Of a DNA stretch of 7,936 nucleotides, positions 1 to 5,505 are shown piece after piece (position 1 is the first letter of the stretch; each line of letters begins with the position of its first letter). Location: NCBI GenBank assembly GCA_039188505.1, contig JBCCZC010000262.1, forward strand, positions 1 to 7,936, given 5' to 3'. The notes beneath the pieces were generated by a model. The model saw nothing but the letters and a program-made list of their open reading frames with translations, searched no databases and was not told where the DNA came from. Both the position numbers and the translations under genes were made by a program. The stretch comes from JBCCZC01 sp039188505 (lineage in GTDB: Bacteria; Pseudomonadota; Gammaproteobacteria; Xanthomonadales; SZUA-38).

Positions 1-215
1 CGGTAAAGCGCGGTCAGCGTCGGATAGAACCCATCGAAGAAGACCCGCATGGGCACATCGACCCGGGCGTTGCCGCCCTCCCCGCGCACGTCCAACGAAT
101 GGGCATCCATGCCGAGGTGGCCGAACTTCTCGAAGATCGTGACCTCATGGTCCTGGCTCAGCCGCCAGGCGGCGCTGAGCCCCGCGATACCACTGCCGAT
201 GATCGCGATTCTCAT
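1..215 (-). CDS. FAD/NAD(P)-binding oxidoreductase, flavin-containing amine-oxidase-like (N-terminal part, runs off the window)
   Basis: The 5' end of a minus-strand gene; 71 residues are visible and the rest lies beyond position 1. The protein opens with MRIAIIGSGIAGLSAAWRL, a Rossmann beta-alpha-beta unit with GxGxxG at residues 7-12. The acidic residue that normally holds the adenosine ribose is E29 (VTIFEK), followed by LGMDAHS and VDVPMRVFF..YPTLTALY. This order matches the predicted flavin amine oxidases annotated as NAD/FAD-binding proteins (COG2907-like). In the members I recall, the second motif reads closer to VDTGFIVYN, so this may be a distinct subgroup. The start codon lies inside the stop of the upstream prenyltransferase gene (ATGA overlap, 212-215), so the two are probably translationally coupled and act in one pathway. 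The flavin fold is fairly certain; the substrate is unknown, and desaturase, amine oxidase and isomerase-type chemistries are all possible. Confidence 0.85.
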   Translation of the reverse strand, partial: MRIAIIGSGIAGLSAAWRLSQDHEVTIFEKFGHLGMDAHSLDVRGEGGNARVDVPMRVFFDGFYPTLTALY

Positions 216-1162
216 GCGCGGCCCCCGAGCAGCAGGGCGGCGAGCCAGGCGCCCAGGAGCCACGCCTGACTCGCGGATGTCCAGTTGACGAAGCGCTTGC
301 AGGCCGACCACGCCGCAGCATCGGCCTTCCGGAGCGTGCCGGAGATGACAACCAGAGCGAGCAGTAGCGCGGCTGGAATCACGATGATGGCCAGCGATCG
401 CGGCGCGAGCGGCGGACTCGTGGGAACGATCGTGATGTAAGCCAGGGCCAGAACCAGGAGCGCCGTGAGCCGAGCCGTCGGCTCACCGTGACGGACCGGG
501 AAGGTGCGCTTGCCACCTTGCCGATCGGAGGGATAGTCGGGGAGCGCGGTGATGATGTTGCCGGCGTGGAAGATCAGATACAGCGGTATGAGTGCGGCCC
601 ACGGAAACCCCTCGATGGCGCCGTGCTGCAGATAGAAGCCGATGACGGGAAGCAGTACGCCACAGCCCAGGCCCTGCGGGATCTCGCCGTGCCCCCGGTA
701 GGAAAGCTGCAGCGGAGGGGAGTTGTAGACCCAGCACAGGATCACGGCCAGCAGCAACCAGACCGGCATCAGGGGGCGATCGGCCAGGACGCCGAGGTAG
801 ACGGTGAGAGCCACCATGACCGCAAGCATCACCCTCGCCCCGGCGCGAAGGTCGCTCCCCCGAAGCTTGCCCTCGGGCAGCACGCGCGACCCACCGGAGA
901 GCCAGTAGCGCTCATTGGTCCGATCGATCGCGTCGTCAGCGTAGTCGTTCAGGTAGAGGAGATAGACCTGGTAGAGCACGCCGAACAGGTGCGCGTAGAT
1001 GAAAAGCGTCCACTGGAACTGTCCATGCACCCGGAAGGCGAAGGCCTGCCCGAGCACCAGCGGGACGAAGATCATGGGATGCGCCAGGGGACGGGCCGCC
1101 TGCAGCCACGGCTGGAATCGAGCGAAGCCACGGGGCTGATCCGGGTATGAGCTGACACCCAT
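212..1162 (-). CDS. UbiA-superfamily (MenA-like) membrane prenyltransferase
   Basis: A 316-residue integral membrane protein of the UbiA superfamily, whose members transfer an isoprenoid chain from a polyprenyl diphosphate to an acceptor in the membrane. Both Mg-diphosphate motifs are intact: NDYADDAID (residues 72-80, fitting NDxxDxxxD) and DYPSD (209-213), followed by RQGGKRT. SGGSRVLPEG (89-98) and YRGHGE (155-160) recall MenA (dihydroxynaphthoate prenyltransferase) more than UbiA. Several hydrophobic helices follow, for example at 30-44, 53-71, 111-126, 132-146, 166-178, 188-207, 232-247 and 258-274. Length is normal for the family. The frame stays open to 1783, but that part overlaps the TspO-like gene and is not membrane-like, so I chose ATG 1162; an in-frame GTG at 1219 is possible. 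Neither start has a strong ribosome binding site. No other menaquinone genes are visible, so the acceptor is unknown. The stop overlaps the downstream flavoprotein start. Confidence 0.9.
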   Translation of the reverse strand: MGVSSYPDQPRGFARFQPWLQAARPLAHPMIFVPLVLGQAFAFRVHGQFQWTLFIYAHLFGVLYQVYLLYLNDYADDAIDRTNERYWLSGGSRVLPEGKLRGSDLRAGARVMLAVMVALTVYLGVLADRPLMPVWLLLAVILCWVYNSPPLQLSYRGHGEIPQGLGCGVLLPVIGFYLQHGAIEGFPWAALIPLYLIFHAGNIITALPDYPSDRQGGKRTFPVRHGEPTARLTALLVLALAYITIVPTSPPLAPRSLAIIVIPAALLLALVVISGTLRKADAAAWSACKRFVNWTSASQAWLLGAWLAALLLGGRA

Positions 1163-1230
1163 TGCTGCAGACTGACCATCGTTCGCCGGTGAGCCCGGGA
1201 TCGTAGCGGATGTCTCCACGCGCGGGTATA

Positions 1231-1247
1231 TCGAAGGCGAGCTTCGA
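1231..1247. other. Inverted repeat in the gap between the TspO-like and prenyltransferase genes
   Basis: TCGAAG (1231-1236) and CTTCGA (1242-1247) are perfect 6-base arms around a 5-base loop. They lie just past the TspO-like stop in the 92-base gap before the prenyltransferase start. On the minus strand the hairpin is followed by TATACC (1230-1225), which could be a -10 element for the downstream gene, although I see no good -35. No T tract follows, so this is a weak terminator candidate. It could equally be an mRNA-processing hairpin or chance. Confidence 0.3.
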
Positions 1248-1254
1248 CACCAGG

Positions 1255-2043
1255 TCACGGCGCCGCTGCGTGGCGTCGCCCAGCAATGAGCCGGTAACCG
1301 GATTGCCCCACACTCAGGGCGCAGAGCGCGATGGCGAAGAACATGAGCATGCGAGCCGCGCCAGCGACCTCCGGCGTGGCCGCCTGACCGCTCGCGATCC
1401 CATGGGCGGCCCAGGCCACGACGAGCACGAACGGTACGTTTCTCACGCCTAGCGCCACCCATGCCGCGACGAGTGCAGCGGCCGCAAGCTTGAGCTGGGT
1501 CCAGGTCACAGCGGTCATCCCGAGGTCGTTCCAGCCCCAGGCAGTCTGGAGGGCACTGAAGTTGGCGATGGTCGCCAAGGTGATCCAGCCGCCATAGATC
1601 GAAAACGGCAGCACGACGAAAACCCGGGCGCCAGGCGTCTTCGCATCGGGAGCCTCGAACTGCCGCAGGATGGCCAGCAGGGCGAAGAGCAGGACCAGCA
1701 TCAACGCCAGCGACAGCGCGATCTGCTCCCAGTGCCAGGCGACGATCCAGAGCGCGTTGGCCACGCAGCTCAGGAGAAACCAAGGAGTGATCCGCCGCAG
1801 GAGGCCGCTCGTTCGCTGCCGTGGCAGGAACTGATAGACGATGAACGCCAGCAGCGCGAGGTAAATGATTCCCCAGATCCCGAAGGTGAAGCCGGCTGGC
1901 GTGAACAGCGATCGATAGCTCGCCGAAACCTGGCCCGTCGTCTGGCCGTTGAGCGGTAGCGCGTTGGCGAGCGCGTTCATGACGATAACGAGGGTGAAAG
2001 CCACGGCGTTGCCCAGCGCGGCTCGTAGCGGATGGTGGTTCAT
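1255..2043 (-). CDS. TspO/MBR-related tryptophan-rich membrane protein (long form)
   Basis: A 262-residue multi-pass membrane protein. The stretches TPAGFTFGIWGIIYLALLAF (residues 48-67) and LPFSIYGGWITLATIANFSA (145-164) are typical of proteins annotated as tryptophan-rich sensory proteins of the TspO/MBR type. About eight hydrophobic segments can be drawn (roughly 8-29, 48-72, 86-105, 109-126, 141-165, 176-199, 202-216 and 230-247). Classical TspO proteins have about 160 residues and five helices, so this is the longer variant. TspO proteins bind porphyrins and sterols and influence tetrapyrrole and stress responses; whether the long form does so is not established by anything here. I prefer ATG 2043 (MNHHPLRAAL) to the upstream ATG 2085 because the membrane protein begins there and the 14 extra residues look like leader DNA. 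It lies 92 bases upstream of the prenyltransferase gene on the same strand, so co-transcription is plausible. Confidence 0.75.
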   Translation of the reverse strand: MNHHPLRAALGNAVAFTLVIVMNALANALPLNGQTTGQVSASYRSLFTPAGFTFGIWGIIYLALLAFIVYQFLPRQRTSGLLRRITPWFLLSCVANALWIVAWHWEQIALSLALMLVLLFALLAILRQFEAPDAKTPGARVFVVLPFSIYGGWITLATIANFSALQTAWGWNDLGMTAVTWTQLKLAAAALVAAWVALGVRNVPFVLVVAWAAHGIASGQAATPEVAGAARMLMFFAIALCALSVGQSGYRLIAGRRHAAAP

Positions 2044-2071
2044 CGAAAGTCCATGCACACGGGATGGCGCG

Positions 2072-2111
2072 AGTCTAGCCCGCAAAGAGGTATAGCAGCC
2101 GTGGAGGCTGC
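2072..2111. promoter_or_regulatory. Divergent control region with possible -10 elements and an inverted repeat
   Basis: This stretch lies between the minus-strand TspO-like gene and the plus-strand 2158 gene. Candidate -10 elements are TATAGC (2091-2096, plus), and TATACC (2094-2089) and TAGACT (2077-2072) on the minus strand. No convincing -35 is visible for any of them. GCAGCC (2095-2100) and GGCTGC (2106-2111) form a perfect 6-base inverted repeat around GTGGA, overlapping the plus -10. It could be an operator or a hairpin at the start of the plus transcript. All of this is read by eye. Confidence 0.3.
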
Positions 2112-2157
2112 CGAGGTTAGGATCGAACGGTCAGTCGGACCTGAGGAAAAGCCTGTG

Positions 2158-2685
2158 ATGACACCCGTGCTCGGAATCGTCGCAACCGCCGTCGCCCTGC
2201 TCGCTGGCCCGAGCTTGTCGGCGGGCCTGAATCAACTGCTCATCGAAGGCCCGGAGCTCCACGCGTCACCGGAGACTCGATCACTTACGGAGTCGCCCCC
2301 TCGCCACGTTCCCGCAGGCCTCATCCAGTGGAATCCGCAGCTCTCGGCGGACGCCGCATTCATCCGGGCGATCGCCGCCAGCGGGTCCCAGGGCCAGCTG
2401 GGGCCGGAAGGGATCGCCGCTGCCCTGTACGCGATCTATGCGGTCGAGAAGGAACTGGGGTTCTACGGGCTGGAGGCCTCGAGCCTGGCCGACGCGGACC
2501 GCCTGGAGACCGCGCTACGCGGGATCTGGGCGCACAACGCAAGCCTCGATCGCGCACAGGTGCACCGGGCCGGCAAGGCTCTCGTCGTGGTCTGGACCGA
2601 TGGTGTTCCACCGGAGGTCTGGCGGGCCGTCAACGTTGGCGTCTCGGAACGATTGCGAGGCCAGCACCTGTCGGCGGGCCACTAG
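2158..2685 (+). CDS. Hypothetical protein, probably exported
   Basis: A 175-residue protein I do not recognise. The N-terminus MTPVLGIVATAVALLAGPSLSA is hydrophobic and ends in small residues, like a signal peptide cleaved near residue 22, but it lacks the usual basic n-region, so export is likely rather than certain. The mature part has a variable linker, then a compact alpha/beta-looking region (from about residue 55). It contains LIQWNPQLSADAAFIRAIA, an alanine-rich helix ending in AVEKELGFYG, and a strand-like ALVVVWTDG near the C-terminus. No catalytic motif or cysteine pair is visible. ATG 2158 is chosen because GAGG (2143-2146) lies 11 bases upstream; the adjacent in-frame GTG 2155 is at 8 bases and is equally possible. 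The frame is open further upstream to 2032, but that would overlap the start of the divergent gene. It is 122 bases upstream of the Calx-beta protein gene on the same strand. Function unknown. Confidence 0.7.
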   Translation: MTPVLGIVATAVALLAGPSLSAGLNQLLIEGPELHASPETRSLTESPPRHVPAGLIQWNPQLSADAAFIRAIAASGSQGQLGPEGIAAALYAIYAVEKELGFYGLEASSLADADRLETALRGIWAHNASLDRAQVHRAGKALVVVWTDGVPPEVWRAVNVGVSERLRGQHLSAGH

Positions 2686-2745
2686 TCGAACAGGATCTGG
2701 GGGGCGTCCAGGACTGGGCCCATCATCGAGAACACCTGCGGTTTC

Positions 2746-2774
2746 TTGACGGTCGCTTGGCGTGGAACTGCTAG
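2746..2774 (+). promoter_or_regulatory. Possible sigma-70 promoter upstream of the secreted repeat protein
   Basis: TTGACG (2746-2751) is a near-consensus -35. A 17-base spacer leads to TGCTAG (2769-2774), a poor -10; TAGGCT (2772-2777) is an alternative with a longer spacer. The start site would fall about 25-30 bases before ATG 2808. A clear ribosome binding site, CAGGGG (2795-2800), sits 7 bases before the start codon. The rest of the 122-base gap shows no gene or strong terminator. Confidence 0.35.
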
Positions 2775-2807
2775 GCTCAGGTTTGTTGATTCTTCAGGGG
2801 CCATCTC

Positions 2808-4823
2808 ATGAACCGCACCGCGCTAATCGCCTCACTCCTTCTGCTCTCCGCCCATGCGGGCACAGCGTTCGGCGATGGGCTGATCGCACAAGCCAAAGGC
2901 GGGGGACCAACCTGCGATGAGGCGGACTCGGTCGGCGGCGGTGCCGCCGGTGTCTCTCCGGGCCCCGTGGGTCCGCCGAACAGTCTGGGTTGGGACGTGG
3001 GCGGCGGCCAATGCAACGGCGACTTCACGGTCGCCTTCGACGCCGCCTTCCCGGGAGGCGCGCTGGAGATCGGGCTGAGGGCCGAGGAGCGGCGCCGCGG
3101 CCAGGTTTCCCGCGAAGGTGACGGCGACTACACCGTCCAGACCGGACCGGATACCACGGCACCGATCGCCACGGACCGGGCGTGGTGGAACTTCAATATC
3201 TCCATTGCCCGAGATGGAACGCTTGCGGACCTCGACGCCCTCACCCTCGAGATCCGGACCGACGTCGGCCCCAACGAACCCTCGGCGCCGAGCTTCGACC
3301 TCCTGGCCATTCGCGGCCTCGTCGACGCGCGCAACAGCCCACCGAACGCGACGGTCAGCTTTTCCGATCTGCTCCAGCTTTCGCAGAACCCCGAGTTCGG
3401 CTGGTTTGACCCCGCTGCGGACGCCGACGCCAACCCGAACGGCAACTTCGATTACGACGCCCCCGGCGCCTGGCGCTTCCGGGTGACAGCGATCGAAGGC
3501 ACGTCGATGCTGGTGGCCGAGATCTGTATCCGCACGCCCGGTGAGGACTGTGACGAGTCGGTTTTCACCAACATCGGCGTGAGTCTGCCGGAGGTGATCG
3601 GAGAGGCCGAAGGCGTTTCGAACCAGGAGATCGTTGTCGCACGCGACAACAACACGGCGGATGTCACTGTCCTGATCACCGAGGTGGGCGGCACCGCCGT
3701 CCCCGGCGAGGACTTCGTGAGCGTCGACGGCACGACCGTGTCCTTCGCCGCCGGAGGCGATTTCGTGAAGCGGATCGACTTCGCGACCATCAACGATGAC
3801 ATCATCGAGGCGGACGAGGATTTCACCTTCGCCTTCTCGACCACGGCTTCAGACGTCACCTTCACGCGCGCGAGCCAGGTCGTCACGATCGTCGACGACG
3901 ACATGTTGCCACCGCCCCCGATGCCGGACCTCGCCCAGGTCATCGTGCGCAGGAGCGACACCTCGCGCTGGCGCCTCTACCTGTTTGACGGCTTCACGCC
4001 TATCGAGGACGGCAATCGCGCGTTCACCCAGGATCCGGCATGGACCACCCGTGCGGTCACAGACCTCAACGAGGATGGCGTCCGGGATCTCCTGCTGCGA
4101 AACGACTCGACGGGCGAATGGCAGGTCTACTATCTCGACGGTCCCACTGGCGAGATCCTCGACCGGCAGGACATCGCGCTGAGCCTGGACCTCGCCGACG
4201 TGTTCCAGGCCGCCGGCGACATGAACGGCGATGGTCTGGGTGACGTGCTGACCCGGCATGCCGTCACCGGTGACTGGACCGCCTGGTACCTGCTGGAGGA
4301 TGGCGCATTGGCGCTCAGCCAACCGCTGGCGATCGTCGCGCCGGCAACGGCGCAGACGCGTGGCCTCGGCGACCTGGACGGCGACGGTGGGGACGAGCTG
4401 CTGCTGCGCGACTCGGTGGACAATAGCTGGACGAGCGTGGACTTCGCCGCCGGCTCCGGTGACGTCGTTGGCAGCCAGTCGCTCGTCATGACGCCGCAGA
4501 CCGCCTGGCGCTTTGAGGGTATCGGCGATCTCGACGGTGATGGCTTTGAAGAAGTGCTGCTGCGCCGTACGGACAACGGCAGGTGGCGGAGCTACGACTT
4601 CGACGGAACCGGCGCGGCGATCGATAGCGCCCGGATCCGGATGACGCCGCGCGAGGTCTGGACGCTGCAGCAGCTCGGAGACTTCGACCGCGACGGCCGC
4701 ACCGATGCGTTGCTGCGTCGAAGCGATAACGTTCGCTGGTTCCTCTACCGCCTCGACGGCCGAGCAATCCTGGATTCAGGACGCATGCAGCTGACCCCGA
4801 ACCTGCTCTGGGAAACCCAATAG
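2808..4823 (+). CDS. Secreted Calx-beta / FG-GAP-like repeat protein
   Basis: A 671-residue protein, probably secreted or surface-associated. Residues 1-22 are a signal peptide (MNRTALIASLLLLSAHAG, then TAFG). Residues 30-250 form an acidic, strand-rich region with four cysteines (C36, C69, C240, C248); I cannot name its fold, but it resembles the N-terminal parts of exported proteins in other gammaproteobacteria. Residues about 253-365 are a Calx-beta domain: VPGEDF (298-303), VSFAAG (311-316), INDDIIEADEDF (328-339) and the terminal IVDDD (361-365), the acidic positions expected to bind calcium. A proline-rich linker (367-374) leads to six tandem 51-52-residue units. There is no LPXTG, PEP-CTERM or membrane anchor at the C-terminus. 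The ribosome binding site CAGGGG at 7 bases supports ATG 2808. Likely roles are calcium-dependent adhesion or matrix binding, inferred from domain type only; no catalytic domain is visible. Confidence 0.88.
   Translation: MNRTALIASLLLLSAHAGTAFGDGLIAQAKGGGPTCDEADSVGGGAAGVSPGPVGPPNSLGWDVGGGQCNGDFTVAFDAAFPGGALEIGLRAEERRRGQVSREGDGDYTVQTGPDTTAPIATDRAWWNFNISIARDGTLADLDALTLEIRTDVGPNEPSAPSFDLLAIRGLVDARNSPPNATVSFSDLLQLSQNPEFGWFDPAADADANPNGNFDYDAPGAWRFRVTAIEGTSMLVAEICIRTPGEDCDESVFTNIGVSLPEVIGEAEGVSNQEIVVARDNNTADVTVLITEVGGTAVPGEDFVSVDGTTVSFAAGGDFVKRIDFATINDDIIEADEDFTFAFSTTASDVTFTRASQVVTIVDDDMLPPPPMPDLAQVIVRRSDTSRWRLYLFDGFTPIEDGNRAFTQDPAWTTRAVTDLNEDGVRDLLLRNDSTGEWQVYYLDGPTGEILDRQDIALSLDLADVFQAAGDMNGDGLGDVLTRHAVTGDWTAWYLLEDGALALSQPLAIVAPATAQTRGLGDLDGDGGDELLLRDSVDNSWTSVDFAAGSGDVVGSQSLVMTPQTAWRFEGIGDLDGDGFEEVLLRRTDNGRWRSYDFDGTGAAIDSARIRMTPREVWTLQQLGDFDRDGRTDALLRRSDNVRWFLYRLDGRAILDSGRMQLTPNLLWETQ
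3936..4820 (+). repeat. Six tandem 51-52-residue FG-GAP/VCBS-like units encoded in the secreted protein
   Basis: The C-terminal part (residues 377-671) repeats a unit of the form [V/L]LxRxSxxxxWxxYxLDG, a variable turn, MTPxxxW, then GDLDGDGxxD. Calcium-loop motifs are DLNEDGVRD (419-427), DMNGDGLGD (471-479), DLDGDGGDE (522-530), DLDGDGFEE (574-582) and DFDRDGRTD (625-633), spaced 52, 51, 52 and 51 residues apart. The sixth unit begins ALLRRSDNVRW (634) and ends at LLWETQ, just before its own Asp loop would start. The spacing suggests beta-propeller blades, possibly a six-blade ring. Amino-acid identity between units is moderate, so this is old protein-level repetition rather than recent DNA duplication. 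Confidence 0.85.
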
Positions 4824-4841
4824 GTTCCTCGAGCCCCACGT

Positions 4842-4871
4842 CACCCGCTGCGCTGTTCGGCGCGGTGGGTG
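4842..4871. terminator. Hairpin between convergent genes, possible bidirectional terminator
   Basis: The arms 4842-4853 and 4860-4871 pair over 12 positions (CACCC/GGGTG outer, GCGC/GCGC inner, with two G-U wobbles between) around the loop TGTTCG. It starts 18 bases after the stop of the secreted protein and ends 10 bases before the stop of the opposing SRPBCC gene, which is where a shared terminator is expected. Neither strand has a T tract after the stem, so it is not a classic intrinsic terminator. Confidence 0.5.
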
Positions 4872-4881
4872 CGCCTGGGCC

Positions 4882-5400
4882 TCACCCATCCAGCGCCAGC
4901 GCCCGCAGGCGCTCGTGGAATCGTGACCACATCGCGTCCGTGGCCTCGACGAACTCGGCAGACTCACGCCGGGCGCGCAGCGGATTTTCACCGGTGCCGC
5001 GCCACTCGTGACGCCAGCTCATCGTCAGGTCGACGACGGTGGCTCCCCCACCCTCGTTCAGTGTGAGAACCGCAACGCCCGTGCTCTCCTCGCCCGCCAT
5101 TGTCGCGGGCAGGTTGGCCAGCACCAGGAGCTGGTTGGTGATCAGCCCGACGACCTGGAGCAGATGATCCTGCCCTGCATAGAGGCGCCTTACCTCACCG
5201 ACCGTGCCGGGTTCGCCCGCCACGAGCTCGAGATCAAAGTCGAACATCCACGCGCCCAGGTCCATGACGTGCGGCCAGACGACCTCGACATCCGCCGGAA
5301 TCTCGATCCGGTAGTGGAGGACGCGATGATAGGCTTCAGCGTCATGCTCCTGCGTGCTGACCTGGGACGCCGCGATCAGCGCGATGGCGATTAACCACAT
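4882..5400 (-). CDS. SRPBCC-family (START/polyketide-cyclase-like) protein, probably exported
   Basis: A 172-residue protein whose sequence after residue 24 resembles the SRPBCC fold, a helix-grip barrel that holds hydrophobic ligands. The opening strand and helix (LHYRIEIPADVEVVWPHVMD, residues 28-47) are characteristic: a strand, then a short helix beginning VEVVW. Strands follow through VVGLIT, GVAVLTLNEGGGATVVDLTMSW (109-129), and the protein closes with a long amphipathic helix (145-169), as usual for the fold. Residues 1-17 (MWLIAIALIAASQVSTQ) look like a short signal peptide, though without basic residues, suggesting periplasmic placement. The start is well supported: AAGGAGGA (5414-5407) lies 7 bases before ATG 5400. 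It lies 105 bases downstream of the AlkD-like gene on the same strand and could be co-transcribed, but its own strong ribosome site and the gap leave this open. Ligand unknown; these barrels have very varied roles. Confidence 0.7.
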   Translation of the reverse strand: MWLIAIALIAASQVSTQEHDAEAYHRVLHYRIEIPADVEVVWPHVMDLGAWMFDFDLELVAGEPGTVGEVRRLYAGQDHLLQVVGLITNQLLVLANLPATMAGEESTGVAVLTLNEGGGATVVDLTMSWRHEWRGTGENPLRARRESAEFVEATDAMWSRFHERLRALALDG

Positions 5401-5406
5401 GGCCGG

Positions 5407-5414
5407 TCCTCCTT
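5407..5414 (-). promoter_or_regulatory. Strong ribosome binding site for the SRPBCC gene
   Basis: On the minus strand this reads AAGGAGGA, an almost complete anti-16S match, with the AGGAGG core 7 bases before ATG 5400. It fixes the start codon and is stronger than any other ribosome site in the window, suggesting efficient translation. Confidence 0.8.
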
Positions 5415-5505
5415 GTATCGGTGATCAGCACGGGCGAATCCGTCGGGGACGTGTCGCCAGCGTCCGACGAATTCCGGCGTCGGCCCTGACAGTCGAACGC
5501 AAGAG

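Noticed and set aside
488..1150. Plus-strand open frame of 220 codons opposite the prenyltransferase gene
   Set aside because: Its composition (many Gln, His, Glu, Arg) mirrors the antisense of a membrane-protein gene; the minus-strand product has clear family motifs.
1163..1783. Upstream open extension of the prenyltransferase frame to an ATG at 1783
   Set aside because: It runs through the TspO-like gene in another frame and its product is Arg/Gly/Ala-rich without membrane segments, so it is a high-GC shadow.
2328..2774. Plus-strand open frame overlapping the small exported protein
   Set aside because: Arg/Gly-rich shadow product with no motif; the overlapping frame at 2158 has a ribosome site, a leader and natural composition.
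3452..3961. Minus-strand open frame of 169 codons opposite the Calx-beta region
   Set aside because: Low-complexity Ser/Thr/Val product that is the antisense of an Asp-rich domain; the sense frame shows a recognisable Calx-beta pattern.
5464..5483. Inverted repeat CCGACG-N8-CGTCGG between the AlkD-like and SRPBCC genes
   Set aside because: Only 6 base pairs with an 8-base loop and no T tract on the minus strand; expected by chance at this GC content.
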